Positions 46,590 through 58,997 of a DNA stretch of 64,000 nucleotides are shown in pieces. The stretch is from Chalara sp. BL73. Its lineage: Eukaryota > Ascomycota > Leotiomycetes > Helotiales. Position 1 is the stretch's first letter; each line of letters opens with the position of its first letter. A model generated the notes under the pieces. That model made no database searches, had not been told where the DNA came from, and saw only the letters and a program-made list of their open reading frames with translations. Location of the stretch: contig CAKJVC010000187.1 of NCBI GenBank assembly GCA_918026815.1, positions 124,001 through 188,000 on the forward strand, read 5' to 3'. The position numbers were made by a program, and so were the translations under genes.

Positions 46590-47327
46590 TCATAGTGAGT
46601 TCTTTCTGACTGGTATTGGGAGCTTGGGTTGCCTTGCCGCGGGTTCTCCTTCTCCCTGTACCGAGCCGTGCCCAGCGTAAGACTCGGTCGTTGACGAGTG
46701 CCTCTCGTCCCTCGGATACGAACTGGCGTGACTGGAAGCGTTCAACGGACTACCGTGACCTCTTCTCTGATACCTACCCCAATCGGCATTACCCCAGTGG
46801 CTTTTCGGCACCTGTGACCCGTGTGTGATGCGTGAAGGGAAATAATCCGTGTCAAACTTAGGTCCGGGTGGTATACTTCCTTCGTTGTGAGAGTGGGTGC
46901 CTTGGGACATCCAACTTCTGTCTGAAGCACCAGGTGACATCGAATTTTGTCTGGCCTCATCTGGATCATATGTTGTGAGCGGTCTTCCAGTTTCGGATCT
47001 TATGGGACTAGTGCATCCCCCAATATTTGTATGCGGAGTACTTGGCCTGCTTCCCTCAGCCGGTCTAATAGCCCTACCGTACGAATCAATCAACCACACT
47101 GCATTTCTCCATCTCGGAATATCGGCTGATGTGGCGCCATAGCAATAGTCGTTAGCGTAACTGCGTTCTACATGGTTGTATGTTACATCGAGATACATTT
47201 GTTCGCCGCATTCGGAACATTTCGGCCGATAGACATCGTCTTCAGAGGGTAGGTGGTAGCCTGCACACCCGCGGTTATGACATTTATTACAAAAGTGGTT
47301 CTGATACAGTTGTATCTCTGAAGGCAT
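46590..47327 (-). CDS. Protein with N-terminal zinc-ribbon-like cysteines, 245 residues
   Basis: A single exon from the ATG at 47327. The first 60 residues contain CNKCHNRGC and CSECGEQM, i.e. CxxC…CxxC pairs separated by about 20 residues, as in a small zinc ribbon. WLIDSYGRAI follows at about residue 78. The remaining 150 residues are low-complexity Ser/Gly/Arg/Pro/His sequence ending in a basic tail (KLPIPVRKNSL). Two zinc-binding knuckles plus a disordered tail would suit a nucleic-acid or protein adaptor, but I do not recognise the family. The start is the only ATG before the cysteine motif. Confidence 0.6.
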   Translation of the reverse strand: MPSEIQLYQNHFCNKCHNRGCAGYHLPSEDDVYRPKCSECGEQMYLDVTYNHVERSYANDYCYGATSADIPRWRNAVWLIDSYGRAIRPAEGSRPSTPHTNIGGCTSPIRSETGRPLTTYDPDEARQNSMSPGASDRSWMSQGTHSHNEGSIPPGPKFDTDYFPSRITHGSQVPKSHWGNADWGRYQRRGHGSPLNASSHASSYPRDERHSSTTESYAGHGSVQGEGEPAARQPKLPIPVRKNSL

Positions 47328-49294
47328 TTTGCGCCTTCTGAATATTGTATGGCGCTCGTGGTCTCAAAATTTGTGATACTCTCTCGGGGGAATGCTTTGG
47401 GGTGTAAGAGTAGCAACATTGCACTGTTGTAATTGAAGAGAGAGATATACTCAGCACATGACTGAATCAAACTCTTGCTAGACCCAGCTGGGAATAGTAT
47501 GGTTCTCGAATCAAAAGTGTCCTGCGATAAGTAAAGTGCAATGTATGATTGCTCCACTATACTGTGCTGTACCCCTTCAATGCTCCCTAAATTTCTATTC
47601 CTAGATCTCGCTGCATAAATCGCTCAGACTGCGTGTAGTATCAGCTACAAGAGCAGATAGAGCTGCCAATGATCCTGAAACGTATTGATGCGTCCTACTT
47701 CTGGGGCTGTGTTCTAGGCAGGATTATCCTCAACATTGTAATGCAACAGGCGTCGCCTTTCCAGATCTATAATATCTGACAAGCTTGCTCTCATCATATA
47801 CTCAGCAGTTACAACTTTTATCCCTCACTCCTACTTGAGTCATGCCTTCGAATTCTGGCTATTCACTGTTATAAGTAGAAGCTAGAAAGTTCCCTAGGGT
47901 GACTGCTAGTGGAGAAATGATTCACGTTTGATTAATTTATGAACGACTGTGGACATTCACTAAAGTCATAGAACTGAATATGAGTTATTAACTCAAGGGC
48001 GTTTGCTCAGAATAGAACTACTGATACATTTCTTTCAACATCCGCCACAGCTACTCCTAATTCTTGGAGTTTTAACTCCTCCGCTTTTCTCACATCTCCC
48101 TTTCCAATTCCCAAATCCTCTTAGCTAAGCTCACTGTCTCCCCCCCCCCCGCTCCGCAGGTGGCTCTTATTGCGGCCATTCGGCGGAACGCTGTCCACCC
48201 ATGTCTCAACCATCTGGCGTCCTCTGGGAGTATGAGCGTTGTAATATTACTCTCTGTCAACTCAGTGCCTCGATACTGAGGGATGATAATCATCAATAAA
48301 CCGCAACAGCCGAGGTCTCTCCCTAGGGTTGCATGCCGCGGATTTTACAGAACTATGGTTGATATGGACCGAAATACACGATACTCTAATACTCTGGAGC
48401 GTCTGTGCCGTAGTGGTCAGCGTGCACAAATTTGGTGTTTGCTTGGGCCTGGATCAGTTGCTGGTCCTTAAACAGCTGAAAGTTCGGCTACTGTTGAAGG
48501 TTTCTCAGATGCTGTATGCCATCTTTGATGGTTTTCTTGGCTGTCGATTGAGTTTTGAGTCTGAAGTATGAGCATTGATATTACTGAGCTTGAAAATAAT
48601 GTCCCAGCTAGGGTCAGACGCAGAATAAAGCTTGCTTTTATAGAGGAATATATAGATCATATCATTGCTAAAGCACATTGAATCATAATTTAATTGTTAC
48701 AGATTGGTAATAGGGCAGAATCACGAGCCTTCTAGTCACTTTGAAATCCGCCCGTTATTGATAGAGTCGTAGTGGTTTTCCATACATAACGCGGATCATC
48801 TAGATTGTAAAAACTGTGAATAAGGTCTCAGTAATACGAGGATCCTGTAAAATGTGTATTTTGGCGAATATTTTCCATAATCTCACAGTACAAATACTAA
48901 GGTAAACAATTTCGAAGTTTCTGATTCAGGGGTTGCAAAGCTAAGCGAGGGACAGGAGGCGATGAAGACGAAGTATCCCATAGACAAGCCCCTGTACTTA
49001 TGGCGCTCATTACACTGGAAGTGGCTTCTGAACAACTTAACACCTCGAAATACCAGTTTGAATGGAAACACCGATCCTTCTCTTAGAGTATAATGACATC
49101 TGTATGTTGAACTTGTTTGATGACGAATGCCCTGTTTTGCTATTTTGCTCAGCTTTCCATAAGGGTATACACTCGACCACATATCGTACATAAAAATTTC
49201 TTGTAAGATTTGTATTTCATAATGCTTCGCAGCCTATTTTTTTTTACAAAGTTCCTTACGACTAATACAAGCAGCCCCCGTAACTGATCACCCA
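47328..49294. other. gene-poor region, no supported gene
   Basis: AT-rich, with a poly-C run (about 48140-48150). Short frames on both strands lack coding character. The right end is the 3' flank of PAN2. Confidence 0.5.
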
Positions 49295-52200
49295 TTACTT
49301 GAACGGTGAATTCCTTCCTGGTGTGAATCCCGTGCCAAAGGAACCTCCTGTTCCTGGCGCCAACCCAATTGGTCTCCTTACTGGCGTTACAGGTCCAGAC
49401 GACGCATCCACCAGTCTCCCATCAGAGAGTGGGGGCGTGCCTGAAGGCTGTATCACCAATTCATCCTTCTTCGCAGCAGTGGGCGGCTGGAAATTGTTAT
49501 CCTTGCCGCTTGCGTAGACGCTATTTAGCATGGTCTTCCAAATACCAGCATCTGTGTACTCTTGATATTTACGGTACAGCTTTAACGCCGTTCTTGCATC
49601 CTCAATACTGTCGTGTGTGTCAACCTGGATGGGCTCTTTGAGTATATGCCAAGCTACAAAGGCCAACTTGAGTTTTCTTTTGTGCTCTTTGATGAAGAAA
49701 AGCTCGCCAGTGTCTATCCGCTGTGCTTTGGGAACGTGAATATTTGCCACCCGAAAGTCCGAGCTCAGGCCATGGCCAAGGAATAGGCACCCTTTATTGA
49801 GCAGGATCCAAAGTTTTTTATATACTACCTTGAGAGGAACGAGGCTGTGTCGTGAGGTCCTGGGATTGAGATCTTCGGCTACAATACCAGAGAAATTTGT
49901 TAGATAGTCGACAATGCCTCCCCGAACCATAATATAGTCATCAATGAAAGGCATGCCCTCATCTTCACCCGAAGCTCGTAAGATCGAAACACGAGCCAGA
50001 GCATAGACAGTTGGCCTAATTGTTTCACTTTCTCCCTCTGAAGTGATTTGAATCTCTGCTTGCCGGATAGAAACGAACTCCGTGTCTAGGGCGACGACTG
50101 TTCCCTCCTCAGGAGCTTCTGACAATGCTAGTGGACGATACGTCCGTTCACCTGGTACAGCGCTAGAGCTATGTTAGAGTTGGAAATTTGTTTAGGTTGG
50201 GGCTCATACCTTGTGTCTCGATACAAAAGAGAGCAATCCATGGCTTGCTTCCACGCATCATCAATACGATTACATGCAGCTTTAAGCTGGTATGTAATCA
50301 CTGATGGGACTTTCCAAGATGTGTTAAATGTCAAGGCATTCTGAGGAGTGACCGGCCTCACTAAGAAGTCGTTGAAAAGGTGCCATTGACTCTCTGCTGG
50401 CGCCACTGATTGTACGTGCGACACTATTGATGTCAGCATAATCAAAATGAGACAAATTGGCTACTGCTTACCATTGACTAATGAGACTAAATGAGACTTT
50501 TGATGTTGACCATTGTCAATGTCGGCAACAAATCCAATCAACGAGTAAACGGCAACTTTGTGAATGCCTCTGCTTAGGTGAAGCTTTAAGTCTTCACCCT
50601 CATAGCAGAAAAATTGATCATGTTCAATTATGATACCGATTTCTGCTGGCAACCATCCGGGTATCGCCCAGAAATGTTTCGCTTCTGGAGAATTTGCAGC
50701 TGCATTGAGCATCAAGGCTGCTGGAGCGCTATGCACAGCTTTCTTTGTTGATAGATATTGGTACTTCTGGCACCGGTTGCACCATCCGCGACTCATGGTC
50801 TCTCGTTCCACGCTCATCTTCAATATCTGAGAGAACGAGAATTTTGGTATCCGGGGGTGTCTAGCCCCTAATTTCTGTACGGTTCGGGTCACCAGCTGGC
50901 TCTTAGTTGGGGGCGTAGACAACTTACGGGTTGCGGATATATAAGCTCATTTACCAGAGTCTTGCCTGATCTGGTATGCTCACTTCGGCAATGCTCACAT
51001 CGGATGGCAGTAGTTGCCTGAGTAGCAAATATCTTGGACTGTTAGTGACCATAAACACACGTCTCATAACGGGACTCACATTATCGAAAGTTATATTTGT
51101 GCCATCAAAAGTGATAGGCGTAGGTGGTGGCACACTTTTGTAGTCCATGGAGAATCGGTCCAAGAGAAAACGATTTAATCCTTGAAGCATATTTGACAGA
51201 GAATTCCCAGATGAATCCTCTTCAAGTAAGCCTAGGGGTCCGGCTAATCCAGTGTTAACCTTTTCACATTATGGAATTGACATTTTCTTTACCTTGTGCC
51301 TGACAGCTGAAAGTTTTCAGCATATTTGTTGCTTGACAAGGGGAGCCTCCAGCCTTTTCTAACATATCAACCAGAAACCCTAGTTCACATAACAAGCACA
51401 TATCATTTATACATGACGTTGCTGTATGATGCAAAGCAAGGTTGCGGATCAAAGGTGTGAATCTCATAATCTGCAACAAGGAATTGGCGTAAGCATTAGA
51501 AATGTGGGTTTCAAGTCCTGAGTAATTAGTCCCATTAAAGTACCTAATTGCAAGTCAGATCAGTCAGGTGGCTGAAAGTGCAGAAGACTTACCCAAAGTC
51601 AAAATCATCAACGCCAAACTTGCCGTATTTAATTTCGACATTGCCATACATGTCGGGAACGCCTGCTTTGCGGCCAGATGGGTCTGTCTCGGCGACATCA
51701 GCCGATTCGCTAGCTCGGGAGGCATCTCTAGCAGACTGCTTCATTTTGGCATTTTCCTTGTCGCTCAAAAACATTGGTGCATTGATACCGGCCGAAGTTT
51801 TCGCAATGATTCTAGTATTTTCAACCTGATTTCTCCTGGTATTTCTTGTGTTTTGGGTATAGGTATATTGCCCTGTGGGCTTCAAAACCGACAAAAAATT
51901 GGGCTCGATGCTTGCTGGAGGCGCGCCAATTTCGGATATTAGATGGTTTGGCCAAGCAGAGAGGAGCGTTTGACGGTAGTATGGTAGGCCAATAGTGCTT
52001 AGAGGCCTGGTATTATTTTAATTAGCATTGAAATATTCGTGGGAGTATATAGAAGCTCACGTCTCTACACTCCAGTCAAGTGGTGGACCGTGTTCCTCTG
52101 GATCAGCAAATTCTATAGGCAGACTATGATCCGTAAATTGTAACTTGGAATGATTTCCCCAAAGGTGTGCTTGGCAGTCCGAGTCTGATAGAATGATAGC

Positions 52201-53410
52201 TTCTCCAGAGGGAGCAATGTCGAGTCCTTTGAGGGAGTTCACGATGTTTGCCTGTTTCATTACGCTAGTTGTATTCACATTCATCAAGTCAACAACATGC
52301 ATCTGGCCGATCTGAGATGCAACTATGGTTGTTGAAGACATCTTTGGGTGCATGCGTACAAATGCAGCGCCAGCTGGAAATGGAATCGGGCTGAACGATT
52401 CCAATGTTTTCAGATTGAAGACATTTACAAATAGGTCGTACATATATCCATTGTTGTGTTGTTGGCGTCGAGAGAATCCACAAGTGACGATGAAGTCGTG
52501 CTGGGCATCCATATCGTGAATGGCTGCAGAATGTGCAGTCCATGCCTTTATAACACTGAACGTAGTGGCGTCTAGAATGTTAACTACTCCCGTTGTTGTA
52601 GCAGCACATATATACCGACTTCTTTTCATAAGAGTATATTGATCTATCGTAGAGACCTGCCGAAGTATTGTGCCCTTTTCAACGTCAATCACAAACATAA
52701 CATTCTGCCCACCTGCAACTAAAATCTCTGACTGCCCTCTTGACGTATAGCTCATGCATTGTAGGTTCTTCATATCGCTATTTGTGAGATGCCACAAAGG
52801 AGGGCCGCGGCGCATCGCCATGTGTATGCTGGTCGGTGTAACTGCAATGACACCTTTGTCATGAAATAAGAGCTGACGGACTGGTAGATCACCAGCCATG
52901 AACGAAGTGTATGGTTGAAGGTCTGCATTGTAGAAACTGGACACGCGCCCATGCTTATTCCCTAACCACAGTAGCTCCTGATGCGTATCGAAGGCCAATG
53001 CTTCTATTGGCGAATGGTACCCATTTGGCGGGGGAGGAAGCAGAAGTCGTGAGACCTGTAATAGTATAATTAGCAGTGTGCTCAAATGCGTCGCCGAAAA
53101 ACAAGCTATCGTGCTCCAATAGCCAGCCCGTCCCTCTCTCTAACCCTGCAGACCTTCGAACACCTTGCGTCCAACGGGCCCTTTATTGAATTTCAAGAGT
53201 AGCAGGCCGAGCACAGTTTTGAAGGCTGATTCATCTTTGAGGGTTCTGTTTTCAATAGATCTATTTGATCTAAACTGCAGACCCAAGCTTCTCGATAATC
53301 AGAGACAAGGCTACGATGTCATGCTTGGCTTGAGATCTTCCTGGAGGGTCGCCGACAGGCAGATGTAACGGAAAAGTGATAAAACTTACTTCATCCCAGT
53401 CGCCATCCAT
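49295..53410 (-). CDS. pan2: PAN2, catalytic subunit of the PAN2-PAN3 poly(A) nuclease
   Basis: Nine exons, 53410-53390, 53055-52061, 52006-51593, 51543-51293, 51243-51080, 51017-50928, 50874-50472, 50423-50210 and 50168-49295, join in frame to 1141 residues, normal for PAN2. Exon 1 encodes only MDGDWDE. The order is an N-terminal WD40-like β-propeller (residues about 10-340), a PAN3-binding linker, then a catalytically dead ubiquitin-hydrolase fold with [12 protein letters not shown] and WCNRCQKYQ zinc-type cysteines. The C-terminal RNase T/DEDD exonuclease has [18 protein letters not shown] and [16 protein letters not shown] with the acidic active-site residues. The complex shortens poly(A) tails in the first phase of deadenylation. 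The tail [19 protein letters not shown] is typical of fungal PAN2. Introns are 41-62 bp except the first, at 334 bp. Confidence 0.95.
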
Positions 53411-53861
53411 CGGAAGGTGTTGTACGTTTTACTGTGCCATAATGTTGCACAATCCTTTTATCTCGTTCCTCTGTTGTCATGGTTCTAGCCTTGTGGAAGC
53501 GGCAGAATACTTATGCGGGGCAGGCGGTGACGCTGTCGTGGTCCTAGCGTTTCCAGTGTGTCTTGATCCGGCTTATCAAGCTTCAGGTCCTAATGAGCAT
53601 TCCTTCTCTCAAAGAATTATGATTATCAATTACTCAAGGTATATTGAAAATGAGCAAAATCTGTCTACATAGTCTCTGTACTGCGTGATTCTGGAAGTTA
53701 CAGAGTGCAATAAAGGATACCAAAAGCTGCAACTGTGTCAACTCAATCAGTGTTTCAACCAGGCTGCCTGCCATCAAGCGCGTATCAGAACGAAAGGCGG
53801 CTATATATGTTGGTTGGCTTTATTCTCTACATCTAAGTATTACTATATAAATTTTTTTCCA
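53411..53861. promoter_or_regulatory. intergenic promoter region between divergent PAN2 and MFS genes
   Basis: 451 bp separate the two start codons, so both promoters lie here. No specific element is recognised. Confidence 0.4.
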
Positions 53862-55359
53862 ATGCTTACAGAAGCACTCTTAATCAGTTCTCTCATCACA
53901 GTCTTATGTTTCTCTGGAAATATGGGCTTCTACCACTCCGCATTCTATGCACTCATCTCATGTTGTGCTCTCATGACATTCAAGCAATACTATACTTCCA
54001 AAGGATCAGCTGAAGAACAGCCACTCACAAGAAATCTTGATCCAACAGCAGCGAACCAAGCAAATACCTTCACTCGATTATTTTTAATTGTTTACTGCCT
54101 GGTGATGGCTTCAGATTGGCTGCAAGGTACGCTTGGATCGCTGAATCGTGTTTCATAGCTCATGAAGTCACAGGGCCGTATGTATATAGCCTATACAAAG
54201 ATCAATTCAGCCTTCATGAAGAGCTTGTAGCGGCTCTTTTCACAACTGGCTTTCTGTCTGCCGGAGTTGCTGGCTATTTTGTTGGGAGCTTTGCTGACAA
54301 ATATGGTCGTAAAACCGCCTGTCTTCTTTTCTGCGTTGCATATTCAGCGGCATGCTTCTGCACGCTTGTCCCGAATATCTACGTACTATTTCTTGGTAGA
54401 ATATTTGGCGGACTAGGAACAAGTCTGCTTTATTCAGCATTTGAGGGCTGGATGGTGACAGAATATCACCAGCGACGGATCGACCAAGCAGGCCCAAGCC
54501 TGAGCACTCTGTTTGGCCACATGAGTACTCTCAACAGCATCATGGCAATCCTCTCAGGGGTAGTCAGCGAATGGCTCGTAGAAATCACCAAGACGAAGCG
54601 CAGTCCCTTCATCGCTAGTGCTAGCTTACTCTCCATTGCATTCATTGTTATTTCCAGTACTTGGGTAAGCATAATCTCCCTTCCTCATGCCTATGCCTAC
54701 TTACTTTAAAGAACGAAAACTATGGAGACAGCCACCAAGAAAAATCCTCAGAATCGCCTCAAAGTCCTCAGCCTCCAGCTACAAATGCGCTCCGGACAAT
54801 TCTTCTTAACAAACGCATTCTAACCCTTGGCCTCGCATCATGTTTTTTCGAGGGCTCAATGTACCTCTTCGTCTTCTTCTGGACACCTGCTCTCGCAGCA
54901 ACCCAAGTACCGTCGTCGCTTCCTCTGCCGCTCGGCATGATCTTCGCTTGTTTCATGGCATCCGTCATGCTCGGCTCCCTCATCTTTAACACCATTGTCT
55001 CCAAACTAAACCTCATCTCCCATTCCCGTCTTCTCACCATTATCTTTGCAACTGCATCCTCGTCCTTACTCATCCCTATCCTCACCTCTTCTCAACCCAT
55101 CACGTTCTGGGCGTTCTGCGTTTTCGAGGCATGTGTGGGAATGTATTGGCCTTCACTCGGCTACCTGAAAGGTAGGTATATCGAAGATGGGATGAGGGCG
55201 AGGGTGTATGGAATTCTACGGGTGCCGTTGAATGTTTTTGTTGTTGTGGCGCTGAGTCTGATTAAGGAAGGACCAGAGTATAGAAATACAGTGTTCATGG
55301 CTTGTTCGGGAATGTTAGTGGCAATTTCAGGAGTAAGCCATTATGTTGTGCGTGAGTAG
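53862..55359 (+). CDS. Major facilitator protein, MFSD5/molybdate-anion-transporter-like
   Basis: Exons 53862-54126, 54159-54664 and 54712-55359 give 472 residues. Intron 1 is only 32 bp (GTACGC…TTCATAG), intron 2 is 47 bp, and both are frame-consistent. The joined sequence ASDWLQ-AHEVTGPYVYSLY is the signature of the MFSD5 group, whose best-studied member, the Chlamydomonas MoT2, imports molybdate. The MFS motif A is SFADKYGRKTAC, and there are about 12 hydrophobic segments: one in the leader, GNMGFYHSAFYALIS, FLIVYCLVMASDWL, through to MLVAISGVSHYVV. The central loop is short and Ser/Gln/Pro-rich (about residues 258-280). The substrate in fungi is not established; molybdate is an inference from the family. 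Confidence 0.85.
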
Positions 55360-57996
55360 AAAGGAACAGAGGCATATTACAACAAAATAGACTTGGTTAA
55401 AGGATATCTTAGGGCTATATCATGAGCTCTAGTAAAAAAGGAATATATAATGTTTTCATGGCACTATCGCAAGTTAACTGGCTGCAATCAATCCTTTACT
55501 TCGTAAGTTCTGTAGTAAAGAAGTCACAAAAGATAGCTTCAAGTTCGCATGTTTCTGCTATTCCATTGTAGAAACCACATTGGCATATCTATCTTTCATG
55601 AAAAAAACTGTTATACTCATGACATGCAAAAGATGAAATAATGCAAGACTACCAGAGAGATAGACCCCAATCTGGAACTATCCTGCATCACGATAAGCCC
55701 CTTAACATTTGACATTATGAATTATCTGAACTGACACTTTATGTACTGAGTTCGGAGATGCTGAACTATTAGGAGCTGCTGAAGCATGGAATCAATGATA
55801 ATGACAAGTTCATTGATAACTTGTAAAGAAGTGACAATGAGCTGGCTTCTATAATATTTTTCTCTCATATACCCCTATGAACAATCCTCCCTTGATCGAC
55901 TTGGGGGCAGTGTATGCAAAATCTATATTTAGTAATTATAAAAGTCACTCCTTTACGCACCCTATATCGATGTGGTCCTCAATTTGTGCAACTGGGTAAT
56001 ACTAACAGGAAAGCATCTGGCTATATATTTTAGTTCTGAATGATCTATAGTTGGGAGTTAAACCAATTGAATGAACATGGAGGAAAATCAGCAAGGTTTT
56101 TTGTACTCAAGACTCACTTACTTATAGCACTAGATATTACATGTAAACACCTTCACTATGCCCGTGGACAAAGTAAGGAGACAACTCAAAGACTCAAAAC
56201 ATGAGATAACGACAGCAGGTTAACATTTAAACTGTGATGATTAACCAATTACATATAGTTCCAACATTGATGTGATGAAGTTTAAACATGGAGAATGCCT
56301 CATCTCATATGGCATCTTATTGGATACAGCATCTTTAGATCTTGAATCAAGGCTGTTACTATGCTTTGAGTTGCTATGACAGCAAACATAAAAGGGACTT
56401 TAAGAGATAGATTTCCCCATGGCTCGAAATCTCTTAATTCTAATGGAAAGCTCCTGGGCTGAGCGAATACTTTTTGCAAGTTGTAGGATGACTCCAGCCG
56501 GTGTTCTGAGAATAACAATGAGAGTAAGGGAATCAGATTTCTACCATTCTTGTCTTTGTATAACACACCTTAACGAAGCTGTGACATGCTCCGACGAATA
56601 ATACGTGTATAGTCAATGAGGGTGAGGTATATGGTGTATCTGGTATTCTTACACCGATATTAGAAATGATCTTATATGTAGTATGTAAATCAATCCATAT
56701 GCAATTTCTTTTCTCGTACACAAAGGAGAATTGTACTCTTTCCACAAATAAGTGCATTTCAAAACCCGCGGAGTATTTTAGAGCAGTTAGAGGCGAGTGT
56801 TCAGATGAAAAATTGAATGTGCCATCTGATTATAAACGTAATGACATACTGTAAATTACTTAATGTATTTTAGAGCGCAGCCTGATAAATATTTCTGATA
56901 TCTACTGTGCTAAAGTCATATAATGGAAAAATGACAGTGGCAGCAATGCACTTTTCAACAGCAGCAAGAGTTGAAGCAGATAAGTGTGAGCCTGGCTACT
57001 TTATGAATAGAATTGAAACTGTTTAGAACAGCAGACGCTTTTACATAATATAGCGAATTATATTGCACCCGGCCTCATTAACACCGCACTGTGCCGAATG
57101 TTATAACATAACTGTCTTAAGCCTAATAACAGCCTGCCTTTTAGCCATCCACTAAGATCGAATTGTGCGGACTTACGTCTTCAAACTTGCTATTACGCTA
57201 TTTTATATACGAAATATCATTCTATGATTTCCATTGCGTAGAGATTTGTTTTTAAACAACGTACATGTACTCTATAACTCGTGTTAATTTAATGTAGAAA
57301 TCTGAAGACTCGTGCTAATTGCACGCATAATACGATACTCACTCAACCTGCTCAATCTTCCTTTATATCAATACAGAATGTATCGTGATAATATGTAACT
57401 CTTTTGCTTAGGATGAGCAAGAACGACAACGGAGAGGAGGAGAAAGCTCTTACAAGAGAGTGATTTAGAATGGAACATGTAAATTATCAGGTCAATTTGC
57501 GTATGCAAGGTGCATGTATAACTACAAGGATTGCTCTTAAAACAAAAAAAAAAGTTAATGATGTTTGAGTGTTGAGTTCTTACGTACACACACACACTCA
57601 GACAGGTATATATATATATATAAGGAACGTGCAAAATTAGTTTCAGATTTCTTGTGATGAAATAATGTAGCACTTGCCCACCTAAGAGCAATCAGATCTA
57701 GAATACAGATAATTAAGTGGTTTGTTTCATTGATTTAAGATTGCTCATCGTTTCTCAATACTATCCCAAAGCCAATGCACGGCTATGATCCATGCAGAAC
57801 TGTTCAATAACTCCATGTCCTGTTGCGCACCTGTTTCCCAAAACCCCTTGAGCTATCAAGCCTTATAAAAAACACCCATTCCGTATGCGTGGGCCAGATA
57901 TCGTGCATGTCGGACCCTTGAATCCAGGTCAGCACTTAGTTGCCTCTAGAACATGGTTTGCGATGCTTGTACCTGATATGAACTCCCTAAACATGT
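55360..57996. other. 2.6-kb AT-rich gene-poor region
   Basis: No coding frame of quality. Contains poly-A (57541-57552), an AC microsatellite (57586-57598) and a TA microsatellite (57607-57621). Nothing else is supported. Confidence 0.55.
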
Positions 57997-58997
57997 TCAA
58001 ACCTCTTCCATTTGCCCCGCTGGTTCTTGATCATCGTCATCCCCAAAGCTGCCCACGGATGACATATCGTCATCGTCGTCTGATTCTGCTCCTGCTTCAT
58101 CTGCGGCTTCCTTACTGGCATATTTTGTCACATATTCTACTCAATTCTCAATAAATGATCACGTATATCCGCGCTAGAGGATCACCTACCCTTAACCTTT
58201 GCCTCATAGCTCTTCGGCTCTCGCATTAACAGCGCAGCGGCTTCACCATTCAAAGGATCTGTGGGATTTGGGTATCGCAGGAGCTGTGGCAAAAAGACCT
58301 CGAAAATGTTGATCATATCGAACATTGGCGACCAAGTTTGGTTAATAACATCGAGACAGACGGAGCCCGACCTAATGGGATGTTAGTACTCGTTGATTAT
58401 AGCAGAGAAAGACATACAACTCGTCGATATTTGGGTGAAAGATGCGGTTGACAAAGCCAATGCTTGGTGATTTGTATGGGTACTGATCTGGCAGCTCAAC
58501 ATGTACTTTCCACAACCCTCCTTGGAATGGAGCTGCACCAAGTCAGTTTATTGAGCTTCATTATGCGCTGACATACTGACTTTCTTCAGGACCCTTGAAG
58601 CGGACGTAGAACTCTTGCCTATCTCATTGTATGAGTGCCGTGAGTCAACCTCGAGCAAATAGGGGATATACACTGAAATAGCATTAGTATGCAATCAAGT
58701 CCATGGCTCGAAAACGAGTTTGACTCACTATTATCATTGACTAGAGTAACCTCATAGTCGCTCATAAGCCTGGCGGAAACGTAAGCATCAACAAAGTCGC
58801 CACAGTGTTCTGCGGCAGTAGGAAAGAGCATACATCCTAAACACATCATTAGCCAAAGCCCCGACTTTCAATAAGTACATCTTTCAACTCACTTCATGAC
58901 CTATGTAAGCGAAATATAGTTAGCATACTCTCCTCTTGAAAGTACATGGTGAGGGGAAAGTTACATCTGTCTCGATGCGACGTCGTGGACTTGACAT
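57997..58997 (-). CDS. ubc8: Ubiquitin-conjugating enzyme E2, UBC8/UBE2H family, micro-exons and a 1-bp frameshift
   Basis: Reading down from the ATG at 58997, the UBC8 sequence is assembled from exons 58997-58965 ([11 protein letters not shown]), 58900-58893 (8 nt), 58836-58834 (3 nt, GAT), 58769-58729, 58672 (1 nt, T), 58618-58581, 58532-58418, 58372-58190 and 58136-57997. All inferred donors are GT and acceptors AG, and most introns have a CTAAT/CTGAC-type branch site. Motifs: PYKSPSIGF, the HPN triad (FHPNID), the catalytic Cys in [12 protein letters not shown], and the acidic tail ending QMEEV. In exon 58372-58190 a base too many between SPMF and the expected next codons (around 58320-58321) breaks the frame, although everything beyond stays conserved. 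In yeast Ubc8 acts in glucose-induced degradation of gluconeogenic enzymes with the GID/CTLH ligase. Confidence 0.85.

Noticed and set aside
57586..57621. AC and TA repeats as possible recombination or origin elements
   Set aside because: Simple microsatellites in an AT-rich intergenic region; nothing else supports a function.
58619..58672. AT-AC (U12-type) intron reading of the ATATCC near 58660-58670
   Set aside because: Filamentous ascomycetes are not known to keep a minor spliceosome, and GT-AG boundaries explain the region.
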